Virus record (IMG/VR): IMGVR_UViG_3300008114_003575
Coordinates: 1 to 29,345 of that record
DNA: 29,345 nt
DNA from: a virus
Reading direction: 5' to 3' (one strand)
Shown here: piece after piece, positions 6,784 through 14,175 of the stretch
Layout of the letters: each line of letters starts with the position of its first letter
Numbering within the stretch: the first letter of the stretch is position 1
Position numbers and translations under genes: made by a program
The notes under the pieces: generated by a model
Database searches by the model: none
What the model was told of the DNA's origin: nothing
Seen by the model: the letters and a program-made list of their open reading frames with translations, nothing else

Positions 6784-7092
6784 ATGATCAATATAATCAA
6801 AGGAAATTTAGAAATAATGTCCCAGGATTTACCAGGAAAAATGACTTGGACTTCTGTTCCTTCACAGATAGAATCATTTGGTGGATTCGGATGGAGATTA
6901 CCTTATGAATCAGAATTTCTTACTATTTATGAGCTTTATAATTTGGGGATAGGGGGATTTAAGCCATCAAGATATTGGTCTTATTCATCCTATATTAATA
7001 AAGCTTGGTACTACGATCTTAGTGTTGGATATTCACCACACATAGCAGATCAATCTAATCTTTACTATGTCAGACTTGTTAGAAATATCTAA
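6784..7092 (+). CDS. DUF1566/Lcl-type C-type-lectin-fold protein
   Basis: A 102-residue protein; I prefer ATG 6784 over the upstream TTG at 6766. The middle and end show the hallmark of DUF1566/Lcl domains: W-R-L-P near residue 40 followed by E-S-E-F, then RYWSYSSY and a final YYVRLVRN. This fold is related to C-type-lectin and formylglycine-enzyme-like folds, and in phages it often serves as a tail or decoration adhesin. There is no signal peptide, no fusion to a larger fibre, and no reverse transcriptase or repeat pair nearby to suggest a diversity-generating system. The next gene starts within its last 26 bases. Confidence 0.7.
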   Translation: MINIIKGNLEIMSQDLPGKMTWTSVPSQIESFGGFGWRLPYESEFLTIYELYNLGIGGFKPSRYWSYSSYINKAWYYDLSVGYSPHIADQSNLYYVRLVRNI

Positions 7093-7288
7093 TTATCCAG
7101 ATAAGGATGAGGAGAAAGCAGATATAATTTTTTGTGATCTTGTTAAAATAAAGAGAGCATTAGATTATTCGATCGAAAGAGAAATGGAACACGAATTTAT
7201 TTATAGCATGATAAAATTTGCTAGAAATAATCCAGATTCTAAGGTAGAAGAAATTATAGACCTTGCTTTATCTGATTGGAAATATTAA
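7067..7288 (+). CDS. Small acidic helical hypothetical protein
   Basis: A 73-residue soluble protein, mostly helical and acidic, starting with MSDLLEISNYPDKDEEKAD. It overlaps the DUF1566-like gene by 26 bases, so the two are probably translated from one mRNA. It ends 3 bases before the stop of the minus-strand 420-residue gene. No family recognised. Confidence 0.6.
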   Translation: MSDLLEISNYPDKDEEKADIIFCDLVKIKRALDYSIEREMEHEFIYSMIKFARNNPDSKVEEIIDLALSDWKY

Positions 7289-7291
7289 ATT

Positions 7292-8554
7292 CTATTTCTT
7301 TTTAAAAAAATCCTTCCAATCAACTTCCACTGGAGAATATCCAGAAGCTACTAATTTTCTAACTTCCTGTAGAGCTTTATCTGTAGAGCTTCCTTTTTTG
7401 TAAAGTCTATCCCAAGATCCGTCTTTTTTCCTACTCTGATTGTTCATTAGATCTATAGCAGTTACAGCTCCCTGTGCATTTGGATTTTTACCAACTAATT
7501 TTTTAATAGATTCCTTTTGCTTCCATAATGTTTCCTGAATAATAACCGTCCACTTATTAGCAACAATATTTTCTGCATTTTTTATAACATATTTAGGATC
7601 TTTATATTCTTCAGGTACTGCTATATCAAGTCTGTCGCCTATGTTCATTATTTTTACCCCAGTTTTTCTTTCTTCGTATCTTCCTGAATAATATGACTTT
7701 ATTTTTTTAAATCCTAATGTTGGTAATACTCCAGTAATAGCACGCATATCGAAAAGGGTAGATCTAACTGTATGTTGTGTACAGTTAGAAAAAAGAAGAT
7801 TGTAACTTTTATTACTAGCTCCTATTACTGCAGTTGGTACATCCTTAACCTTTTTTTTCGCCCAATCACCAACTATTTTTTTAAAGTTGTCGTATTCTTT
7901 TTTGTTCATTTTTATTACGACTGATTGTTTTTTGAGATGATTTAATTCGGAGCATACTTGATTATACATTGTTTGAGAATACTCTGGGTATATCTTTTCC
8001 CCTGTTTTAGTATCACCAACACCACCTAAAAGAACTTTATCTATATCAGCTTTCTCAGGCATTGCATTTATTTGATATTTAGGCTCTTTTAAAGACCAAG
8101 CTTGTAGGTGACCGAATCCTCCTCCTGCATCTTTTTGACCCATCTCGAAGTAATCAACTACTACCGGATACTGGAACTCTTTTTTAGCATACGCCTTAAT
8201 TTCTTGTTCCATTGGCATATCAGTTTCTGTGTTGTACCAATTACCTCCCCAAACAAAATAATTGCATCCTTGTTTTTTAGCTGCTAAGAAAGCTTCCTTT
8301 CTAGTTTTTTTGGATGACATATTACAAGATTTCCCTTGCTTTATTGAATTGTAATAGAAATCTTTTAATATTCCTTTTCCCCAATTAAAAGAATCGTCGC
8401 CTTTCTTTTTTAAGTTGGATACAGTTTTTTTCCCCGTATCCAAAAGCTTATTTGCAAAATCTTTATAATCATCAAAATTCCAATATTCATTTATATCGTC
8501 ACTAGATGATTCACTGATATTATTCCAATCTTTAAATGATTTAAGATGCTTCAT
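7292..8554 (-). CDS. Tagged protein with permuted papain/NlpC-like cysteine hydrolase signature
   Basis: A 420-residue protein. The N-terminus MKHLKSFKDWNNISE fits the tag consensus exactly (Lys-2, His-3, Leu-4, Phe-7, Trp-10, I-S-E at 13-15), with a Ser/Asp-rich linker straight after the proposed cleavage site. Further on, GGGFGHLQAW (His, ~155) precedes YNLLFSNCTQHT (Cys, ~260). A histidine before an N-C-T motif is the order found in circularly permuted NlpC/P60-like hydrolases (LRAT/YiiX type), so a peptidase or amidase role is plausible. The C-terminal third (~310-420) is basic, helical and of unknown function. It heads away from two smaller minus-strand genes that are transcribed before it. 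Fold assignment is tentative; the tag is clear. Confidence 0.8.
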   Translation of the reverse strand: MKHLKSFKDWNNISESSSDDINEYWNFDDYKDFANKLLDTGKKTVSNLKKKGDDSFNWGKGILKDFYYNSIKQGKSCNMSSKKTRKEAFLAAKKQGCNYFVWGGNWYNTETDMPMEQEIKAYAKKEFQYPVVVDYFEMGQKDAGGGFGHLQAWSLKEPKYQINAMPEKADIDKVLLGGVGDTKTGEKIYPEYSQTMYNQVCSELNHLKKQSVVIKMNKKEYDNFKKIVGDWAKKKVKDVPTAVIGASNKSYNLLFSNCTQHTVRSTLFDMRAITGVLPTLGFKKIKSYYSGRYEERKTGVKIMNIGDRLDIAVPEEYKDPKYVIKNAENIVANKWTVIIQETLWKQKESIKKLVGKNPNAQGAVTAIDLMNNQSRKKDGSWDRLYKKGSSTDKALQEVRKLVASGYSPVEVDWKDFFKKK

Positions 8555-8559
8555 TTATT

Positions 8560-8775
8560 TTAATCATTTCTTCTTATTTTAGCTAGGTTTTTTCTAACAG
8601 AAGAATCTAGATCATCAAATGTTCTTTTTAGACCCTTATCATAAATATTAGATAATGATCTAGCAACACTGTTTTGTTCCAGTATTATTTCCCATTTAGG
8701 ATCTTTCTCCTTGTTAATAATCTCCTCTGCTATCTCTCTCCCCATTTCCTCGATTTTCTTTTCGTATGTTTTCAT
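8560..8775 (-). CDS. Small charged helical protein
   Basis: A 71-residue, highly charged, all-helical protein (MKTYEKKIEEMGREIAEEI...) with a basic end (VRKNLAKIRRND). It lies 5 bases upstream of the 420-residue tagged gene in the same transcript. Although it begins M-K-T-Y, the residues after that do not follow the tag pattern. Function unknown. Confidence 0.6.
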   Translation of the reverse strand: MKTYEKKIEEMGREIAEEIINKEKDPKWEIILEQNSVARSLSNIYDKGLKRTFDDLDSSVRKNLAKIRRND

Positions 8776-8800
8776 AATATTTCTATCAATAAAATGGTTT

Positions 8801-9115
8801 TTATTTCATTTGATTATATATTTTTTCCAGTTCATCAAATATTAATTCCTCTGGATACCCATCATCCATTGATGTTTCTATAGCATCACTTATAAGGGAT
8901 ATGTATTTATATTCATCGCTTTGTCTATGAAATTTAGATTGATCAGCCCATCCTTTGTAGTGATTTAATATTTCTTTTATCATATTTTTTATAGCATATG
9001 GGTCTGCCCCCATAGCTAAAGCATTGTTTATCTTATTAGAAATAGTAGTATAAGGGTCTTCTGATCCTGGATGGAATTCGTATAATCTTAAGAAATCTGT
9101 ATATTTTTTTATCAC
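8801..9115 (-). CDS. Small protein with tag-like N-terminus
   Basis: A 104-residue protein starting at a GTG (9115). The N-terminus MIKKYTDFLRLYEF resembles the T4 capsid-targeting peptide (K-x-Y-x-[DE]-F) and has an L-Y-E (11-13) that fits an [LIV]-x-E processing site, though register and length differ from the main tag group. The rest is helical and acidic, with no known family. The decamer GGATATATAA lies only 3 bases upstream of the GTG on the same strand, so the mRNA would be nearly leaderless if that is its -10 element; a later start would allow a leader but would lose the tag-like end. Confidence 0.6.
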   Translation of the reverse strand: MIKKYTDFLRLYEFHPGSEDPYTTISNKINNALAMGADPYAIKNMIKEILNHYKGWADQSKFHRQSDEYKYISLISDAIETSMDDGYPEELIFDELEKIYNQMK

Positions 9116-9118
9116 TTC

Positions 9119-9128
9119 TTATATATCC
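9119..9128 (-). promoter_or_regulatory. Candidate phage promoter element GGATATATAA (minus strand)
   Basis: The exact decamer reads on the minus strand, 3 bases before the GTG at 9115, preceded by CC instead of a G-run. It would serve the minus-strand group 9115-7292. Because it is so close to the start codon, either transcripts are almost leaderless or translation starts downstream. Confidence 0.4.
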
Positions 9129-9170
9129 GGAAATAAATACTGTTTTATTACTATAATTAATAAAAATAAA

Positions 9171-10151
9171 ATGGTAAAGAAAAAAGGACCCATATGTATG
9201 TTTATAGAGAGAAACTATAAACATTTTAATGCAGCTGCCTTAAAAGATGCAGCTATAGGATACGAAAAACATATAGATAGCGGAGGGAAGATGCTCGTGT
9301 CGCTGGCAGGTGCAATGAGTACAGCAGAGCTTGGTATTTCACTTGCTGAGATGATAAGAGAAGGAAAAATTGATATAATATCTTGTACAGGAGCAAACTT
9401 AGAGGAGGATTTAATGAACCTAGTAGCTCACTCTCACTACAAGAGAATACCTAACTACCGCGATTTAACTCCTCAGCAAGAAAGGGATCTTTTAGATAAG
9501 GGACTGAATAGAGTTACAGATACATGTATACCCGAGGAAGAAGCTTTTAGAAGACTACAGACCCACATATATGATATTTGGAAAGAAGCTGAAGATAAAG
9601 GAGAAAGATATTTTCCGCATGAATACATGTACAAATTAATCAATAGTGGAATACTAGCTCAATATTATGAGATAGATCCAAAAGATTCTTGGATGATTGA
9701 AGCAGCTAAAAGAAATCTACCGATGGTTGTTCCTGGATGGGAGGATTCAACAATGGGAAATATATTTGCTTCTTATGTTATTAAAGGTGAACTAAAAGCT
9801 GAAACAGTTAAAAGTGGTATAGAGTATATGGTAGATCTTAGCCATTGGTACAGAAATAATTGTTCACCGATGGGTGTCGGTTTCTTTCAAATAGGTGGAG
9901 GAATTGCGGGAGATTTTCCAATATGTGTTGTTCCTATGATGTATCAAGATCTTGAATGGGAGGATGTACCATTTTGGAGTTATTTCTGCCAAATCTCAGA
10001 TTCTACCACATCTTATGGATCATATTCAGGAGCAGTTCCAAATGAAAAGATTACTTGGGGTAAATTGGATGCGGATACACCTAAATTTGTAATAGAGTCG
10101 GATGCAACTATAGTTGCTCCTCTAATGTTCTCTTGGATATTAAATAAGTGA
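9171..10151 (+). CDS. Deoxyhypusine synthase family enzyme (bacterial homospermidine-synthase-like)
   Basis: A 326-residue full-length member of the deoxyhypusine synthase family, NAD-dependent enzymes that move an aminobutyl group from spermidine to an amine. Visible blocks are LAGAMSTAELG, SCTGANLEEDLMNLVAHSHY, VPGWEDSTMGNI, FQIGGGIAGDFPIC, DSTTSYGSYSGAVPNEKI and TWGKLD. Lys-298 in WGK corresponds to the lysine that forms the enzyme-substrate imine in the human enzyme. The K-H-H segment of eukaryotic enzymes is absent, as in bacterial homologues. Bacteria lack eIF5A, so the product is more likely homospermidine or another polyamine than deoxyhypusine. The sequence is very close to what I recall of Bacteroidota host enzymes, suggesting recent acquisition. 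It pairs functionally with the SpeD homologue at 5899. Confidence 0.92.
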   Translation: MVKKKGPICMFIERNYKHFNAAALKDAAIGYEKHIDSGGKMLVSLAGAMSTAELGISLAEMIREGKIDIISCTGANLEEDLMNLVAHSHYKRIPNYRDLTPQQERDLLDKGLNRVTDTCIPEEEAFRRLQTHIYDIWKEAEDKGERYFPHEYMYKLINSGILAQYYEIDPKDSWMIEAAKRNLPMVVPGWEDSTMGNIFASYVIKGELKAETVKSGIEYMVDLSHWYRNNCSPMGVGFFQIGGGIAGDFPICVVPMMYQDLEWEDVPFWSYFCQISDSTTSYGSYSGAVPNEKITWGKLDADTPKFVIESDATIVAPLMFSWILNK

Positions 10152-10155
10152 TTTC

Positions 10156-10165
10156 GGATATATAA
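10156..10165 (+). promoter_or_regulatory. Candidate phage promoter element GGATATATAA upstream of tagged hydrolases
   Basis: The exact decamer occurs 5 bases after the stop of the DHS-like gene and 82 bases before the ATG at 10247. It would drive the two tagged hydrolase genes 10247-11767 as one unit. Confidence 0.5.
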
Positions 10166-10246
10166 ATAGTGAAATGTATCTTAGTATTATGTGTTGTAAC
10201 CATATTGACAATACCTATGGGATACATACATTTAAATAAACAAAAA

Positions 10247-10981
10247 ATGAGGCATCTAAAAAGTATAGAGGAATTTAAAAAAGTAAATGAGCAGTTATTT
10301 AAAAGCGAAGGGTCTTTTTTTAATAAGATGTTAAATCTAGGAGACACAAAGAATGATGCTACAGCATCCGCGGGTGGTGCAGATTCTTCAGGTTCTTCTT
10401 CAGGTTCTTCTGGAACTATAGACAATAAAGTCGATATATCAGATTATGGAAAATTCAGTGAGGCTAAGGACAAAAAAGCTCCTTTAGTAGTTGTATATGG
10501 CGGAATAGATGTTGCTGGTAAGAAAAGTGGCGTATATATGTATGACTATTTAAATACTCTAGGAAATTCAGTAAATTTGTTTGTAGCTAAAGATGCTAGT
10601 ATTAACGGAAAATCTGCATATACATCTTTAAAAAATAAATTATCAGATCTATCAATAACACCATCTAAAAAGATATTATATCTTTTCTCCGGAGGATGGA
10701 GTCCAGGTAAAGATCTATTGAGCTCTGTTTCTGCATCTGAATTTGATACAATATACCTAGTAGATATATGGATGGGTAAAGATGCTTCTTCTAGTTTTTA
10801 TAAAAAATTAGCAGCAGACAACAGAAGCAAAGTTAAGTATTTCTACACTAGCTTTGGTGCTAATGATAAATCTGCTAGCGATGCAATTATTAAGGCAGTA
10901 AACACTTCTAAATTAAATGGAAATAACGATCATATGTCTACTAACACAGATGCAGTTTCAGATTTAAAAGGAATTATATAA
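10247..10981 (+). CDS. Tagged protein with GxSxG motif, possible alpha/beta hydrolase
   Basis: A 244-residue protein. ATG 10247 is preferred over the upstream GTG (10169) because it gives the tag MRHLKSIEEFKKVNEQLF with V-N-E at 13-15. It shares about 30 N-terminal residues of pattern with the next gene (…EF..V.EQLF……FNK), followed by a Gly/Ser linker (GGADSSGSSSGSSG, ~45-60). The domain after it has LVVVYGG, LYLFSGGWSPG and IYLVDIW. G-W-S-P-G matches the nucleophile elbow of alpha/beta hydrolases; an Asp in VDIW and a His near the end (NNDHMSTN) could complete a triad. A lipase, esterase or peptidase role is inferred, not shown. The linker suggests tag and enzyme are independent modules. Confidence 0.75.
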   Translation: MRHLKSIEEFKKVNEQLFKSEGSFFNKMLNLGDTKNDATASAGGADSSGSSSGSSGTIDNKVDISDYGKFSEAKDKKAPLVVVYGGIDVAGKKSGVYMYDYLNTLGNSVNLFVAKDASINGKSAYTSLKNKLSDLSITPSKKILYLFSGGWSPGKDLLSSVSASEFDTIYLVDIWMGKDASSSFYKKLAADNRSKVKYFYTSFGANDKSASDAIIKAVNTSKLNGNNDHMSTNTDAVSDLKGII

Positions 10982-10990
10982 TATAAAAAA

Positions 10991-11767
10991 ATGAAGCATT
11001 TAAAAAATATAAAGGAGTTCGGATTGGTTTATGAGCAGCTATTTAGTCAAGAGCTTGCAGCATTCAATAAACTTATGGGTATATCTGTTGAAGAAACAGG
11101 AATGGCTGAGCCAAATATGATTTCCGCTGAGAACCCTTCTGGATTAGGAACTGCTCCAGTATCTGTTGTTAAACTGAACACTAATCAATTAGATAATTAC
11201 GGATCTACTGTTGGAATAACAGAGAAGGGAGACTCTTCCAGCTTAAACCAACCATCAAGAGGACCTTTAGGAAATATAGTAAACTCAGCTTATGCAAATT
11301 TAAATGTTTCAACAAGAAGAATCCCTGGAACAATGGGTGGAAATCTTGGATGTGCAGCTGCTGTTTCTATTATATTTTACAGAGCTACTGGATATGCAAT
11401 AGCAGGATCAGGAGCTATAACGTTGGGAACTTCAAGTATGTGGAGCCACATGGATGCAGAAAGCAAAAAATCCAATGGAGTTTGGCAAAAAATAACTAGT
11501 TGGAAAACAGATTCTCAGCCTGGTGATATAATATTAACATCTAGAGCAACTAAAGCAGGACACGTGGGAGTTGTAGTAGAGGGAGGAAATATTATATCTA
11601 ATTCTTCTGGTGGATTTCAAGGAGATAGAAAAGGTCAAATAGAATTAAATTATAATCTAAATACTTGGCAAAGCGTAGCAAACAGAAATCCTACTCAAAC
11701 AGCATCTTTTAGATATAGAGGTCCTTACAAATCAACATGGGGTAAAGAACAAGCTCCGATAGCATAA
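10991..11767 (+). CDS. Tagged NlpC/P60-like cysteine peptidase
   Basis: A 258-residue protein. Tag MKHLKNIKEFGLVYEQLF with V-Y-E at 13-15, then a low-complexity Pro/Ser/Asn linker to ~105. The catalytic domain shows GGNLGCAAAVSIIF (Cys-121 at a helix start), DIILTSRATKAGHVGVVV (His-191) and IISNSSGG. This order and spacing fit NlpC/P60 or CHAP-type cell-wall peptidases, which cut peptide bonds in peptidoglycan. It follows the GxSxG-hydrolase gene by 9 bases and shares its tag, so both are probably co-expressed and co-packaged. A virion-borne wall peptidase would help DNA entry. The enzyme call is fairly sure; packaging is inferred from the tag. Confidence 0.8.
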   Translation: MKHLKNIKEFGLVYEQLFSQELAAFNKLMGISVEETGMAEPNMISAENPSGLGTAPVSVVKLNTNQLDNYGSTVGITEKGDSSSLNQPSRGPLGNIVNSAYANLNVSTRRIPGTMGGNLGCAAAVSIIFYRATGYAIAGSGAITLGTSSMWSHMDAESKKSNGVWQKITSWKTDSQPGDIILTSRATKAGHVGVVVEGGNIISNSSGGFQGDRKGQIELNYNLNTWQSVANRNPTQTASFRYRGPYKSTWGKEQAPIA

Positions 11768-11845
11768 ATCGTTTTTTTATCCAAATAATAATATCTAATT
11801 TTACACTGTTATGAAAACGTATCTACTAAATAAATCTCTAAAGCT

Positions 11846-11866
11846 CTGCTAACTATAAGTTAGCAG
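11846..11866 (+). promoter_or_regulatory. Perfect 9-bp hairpin abutting a start codon
   Basis: CTGCTAACT (11846-11854), loop ATA, AGTTAGCAG (11858-11866), with the ATG of the next gene at 11870. The hairpin occupies the place of a ribosome-binding site. It could limit initiation until melted or bound, act as an RNA-processing point, or serve as a DNA operator as an inverted repeat. There is no T-tract, so it is not a normal terminator. Confidence 0.5.
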
Positions 11867-11869
11867 TAT

Positions 11870-12574
11870 ATGAAAAAGAGAAACAAAAAGTGGGATAAGA
11901 AAAAAGATTACCTTAGACTCATAAGAGAACTTGATAAGAATCACGATTCTCAAAAAAACCTAGGATGGATCGAACTAGAAGAACCAATATTCATTGGTTG
12001 GAAAGCAAAAATAGAACCTCGTAAGGATATACAAAACAGAGACGATTCTTGGGTATTTTGGAAAATTTGTGAAAGTTTTTCAACTGATGTTTTTGCAAAA
12101 AGGATCAAAGATTTCGATTGGAATAGAAAAAAACCAATAAATAATTGGTGTGTACATCGACCCCCACATGTAAAGTGTATAAATGATTTAGTCTATAATA
12201 GTCTTCCCCCACAGGTACAAAAATATTTTACAGAAGATCCTTTTTTATCTAAAGATTACAAATATAGATTTGGTACTTGGTATTCTTGTAACATCCCAGA
12301 TTTTTTCTGGGATATTGTTTATGTAAAAGAATACAAGAATAAAGCCAGAGTTCTAGACGAGATTATTTTACAAGAGGAAGATGATATTGAGAAGGAAATA
12401 TATCAGAATCACTACTGGTCATATAAATGGTTTAAAGGAGCGCCTAAGCACTTTCGAAACACATTGAATAGAATACAAAGGGCTAAGTCAAAAGAGGACC
12501 TTAGAAATCAAATAAATGGAGAAGATCCTTATTGGACACCTAATTATAAAAATGCAAAATGGCTTTGGTGGTAG
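11870..12574 (+). CDS. Hypothetical protein rich in Trp and Lys
   Basis: A 234-residue protein with a strongly basic start (MKKRNKKWDKKKDYLR), unusually many tryptophans, and repeated W-containing segments such as SWVFWKI, FFWDIVYV and HYWSYKWFKG. No transmembrane helix and no recognised motif. The composition suggests a compact soluble, possibly nucleic-acid-binding protein found in phages. Its start codon sits 3 bases after a perfect hairpin (11846-11866), which suggests controlled translation. Confidence 0.7.
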   Translation: MKKRNKKWDKKKDYLRLIRELDKNHDSQKNLGWIELEEPIFIGWKAKIEPRKDIQNRDDSWVFWKICESFSTDVFAKRIKDFDWNRKKPINNWCVHRPPHVKCINDLVYNSLPPQVQKYFTEDPFLSKDYKYRFGTWYSCNIPDFFWDIVYVKEYKNKARVLDEIILQEEDDIEKEIYQNHYWSYKWFKGAPKHFRNTLNRIQRAKSKEDLRNQINGEDPYWTPNYKNAKWLWW

Positions 12575-12627
12575 AATCATTTTTTTATTGTGAATGTAAT
12601 CTCTACATTTGAAAAAAATTTTAATTT

Positions 12628-12852
12628 ATGACAGAAAAAGTAATTAAGGTAAAGGACAATTATCGAACAAACCCTGAAAGCCACATTCCTGGTGGCTCCG
12701 TAGTAGAGACCTTTAATGATAAAGGTATAAGACTCGTTTATGATAAGATTAAAAATCCAGGAGCTTATATCCGGAGAATAACCAAGGATGAGTCCATAAT
12801 TAGGGTTTATGTAGATGGGGAGCTTAAATTCGATAGGAATGGAGAGCAGTAA
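12628..12852 (+). CDS. Small hypothetical protein
   Basis: A 74-residue, probably beta-rich, soluble protein (MTEKVIKVKDNYRTNPESHI...). Its last 14 bases overlap the start of the following gene, pointing to translational coupling in a three-gene run (12628-13604). No family recognised. Confidence 0.6.
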   Translation: MTEKVIKVKDNYRTNPESHIPGGSVVETFNDKGIRLVYDKIKNPGAYIRRITKDESIIRVYVDGELKFDRNGEQ

Positions 12853-13198
12853 ATTTACGGATCTAGTTTATTTTGGCTACGATCATTATGGAGAGGAAGC
12901 AGACAATGCCCAAAAAGACGAAAAGGAATTTATAGAAACCCTCAGTGAAAGGTTTCCTTCCGTAGAGTTTAAGGATGCTTACGATCAAATTAAAGGATTT
13001 AGACGAGAGGTTATCCTAGATGGGTCATTACAGGACCAATATTATTCTTGGATATTTGCTTTTGGGTGGCACAATTACTCCTTGAGCGTATCTCTAATGA
13101 TGGCTAACATAGACGGGAAAGATGATGCTATAAAATATATCGATTTAGCAAAAACAGAATATTCACAAAATTTTAAAAACGAAGAAAATGGAAAATAA
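12839..13198 (+). CDS. Hypothetical acidic protein
   Basis: A 119-residue protein. The ATG at 12839 is favoured over the in-frame 12815 because it gives the usual short overlap and follows a GGA-rich stretch acting as a possible Shine-Dalgarno. The sequence is acidic and alpha/beta, with a hydrophobic aromatic patch (YYSWIFAFGWHNYSLSVSL, ~75-93). No family recognised. It overlaps its neighbours on both sides, by 14 and 11 bases. Confidence 0.6.
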   Translation: MESSKFTDLVYFGYDHYGEEADNAQKDEKEFIETLSERFPSVEFKDAYDQIKGFRREVILDGSLQDQYYSWIFAFGWHNYSLSVSLMMANIDGKDDAIKYIDLAKTEYSQNFKNEENGK

Positions 13199-13604
13199 AG
13201 AAATTAAAAACGAAAGAAATCAGGAATCAAACTCTTTTTTATTGGATATACAAATGCACAATAGCATAGAACCAGAAATTGCAAGCTCTCTTGCAAAAGA
13301 TATAGCCAAATATGTATCAGATAGAGAAAAAGTAGAATCGTGTCTTATTAGATACATGAATCATAAAAAAGGGGAGGTTTCGTTTGTTATATGTAATAAC
13401 GAAATTAGAAGAATGATAGATTTTAGCTGGGATGATGATAGGATAACGGAAGGATCCATTCTTTATACTGATGGAGAACATTTTCCATTAAATAAAAAAG
13501 ATATCACTAGAATTAATAAGGAAATATATTCAATACCTGGATCTTTTATAGAGTCAGCAATGGATACAGTAACATTAAATTTTATTGACCATCTAATAAA
13601 ATAA
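13188..13604 (+). CDS. Hypothetical protein
   Basis: A 138-residue soluble protein, charged, with a helical N-terminal half and an alternating C-terminal half (SFVICNNEIRRMIDFSWDDD, ~65-84). It begins 11 bases before the end of the preceding gene. No family recognised. It is followed by an A-rich leader for the HNH gene. Confidence 0.6.
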   Translation: MENKEIKNERNQESNSFLLDIQMHNSIEPEIASSLAKDIAKYVSDREKVESCLIRYMNHKKGEVSFVICNNEIRRMIDFSWDDDRITEGSILYTDGEHFPLNKKDITRINKEIYSIPGSFIESAMDTVTLNFIDHLIK

Positions 13605-13622
13605 TATCTCTAACAATTTAAA

Positions 13623-14175
13623 ATGAAAGATCCAATAGAGAGTAAGTAATTTAGGTAGAATAAAGACCAAAGGAAGATATGTAACCAGGGGAGGTCCAGA
13701 GAATGAATACACTTTCTGGTTAGATGAAAGAATAGTTTCTTGTAGAAGATCTAAAGAAAACCCACACCTTTTTTGTTCACTTTACGCTACTAAAGTTCTT
13801 CTTAAGAATAAAACATCATATTTACATAAGTTGGTTGCTGAGGCCTTTATAAAAAAACCCACCAAAGATCATGTTTATGTTACTCACATAGACGGAGATT
13901 ATGATAATAATATGGCTATAAATCTTAAGTGGATAACTGCATCAGAGAATTCAAAAAGAAATCTAGAAAAATATCCAGAGAACAGAAATAAATTAAAAGA
14001 CCACAACGATAAAGTGGGATATTACGAAAAACTAAGGCATCCAATATGGGAGGATAAGAATATTAAAAAGGTTGATAAAATGATTTCTTGGGGTGTTTCG
14101 TATAAGGAGATACAAAGGATATATGGATGCTCAGAAGCAACACTTTATAAAGTAATTAAAAAATTAAAAAAATGA
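13623..14175 (+). pseudogene. HNH homing endonuclease with 5' frameshift
   Basis: The main frame has no usual start in its conserved N-terminal part but is clearly protein-coding from about 13639: VSNLGRIKTKG (NUMOD4-type start), HKLVAEAFIKKP, then the HNH core VTHIDGDYDNNMAINLKWIT, and a C-terminal helix-turn-helix (WGVSYKEIQRIYGCSEATLYKVI). The natural start, ATG 13623 after an A-rich leader, reads MKDPIESK and stops at once in another frame. Removing one base near 13641 joins MKDPIE to VSNLGRIK, the expected order. So either a one-base insertion has inactivated the gene, or +1 frameshifting at AAG-TAA rescues it, or translation begins at the internal TTG 13831, which still spans the HNH core but loses the N-terminal module. 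It is a free-standing mobile gene, not within an intron as far as visible. Confidence 0.8.

Noticed and set aside
10169-10246. A GTG start at 10169 for the tagged hydrolase, giving a hydrophobic leader (signal peptide)
   Set aside because: The leader would place the conserved tag inside the protein, and the GTG sits only 3 bases after the promoter-like decamer. The ATG at 10247 gives the same N-terminus as the next gene.
10108-10425. A 105-codon minus-strand ORF over the start of the tagged hydrolase
   Set aside because: It is opposite the Ser/Gly linker and the tag, and overlaps the end of the DHS-like gene; Glu/Pro-rich start mirrors the linker codons.
12590-12612. A 6-bp A/T inverted repeat (AATGTA/TACATT) between two genes
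   Set aside because: Too short and A/T-rich to stand out, and without a T-tract in the right place; chance is likely.
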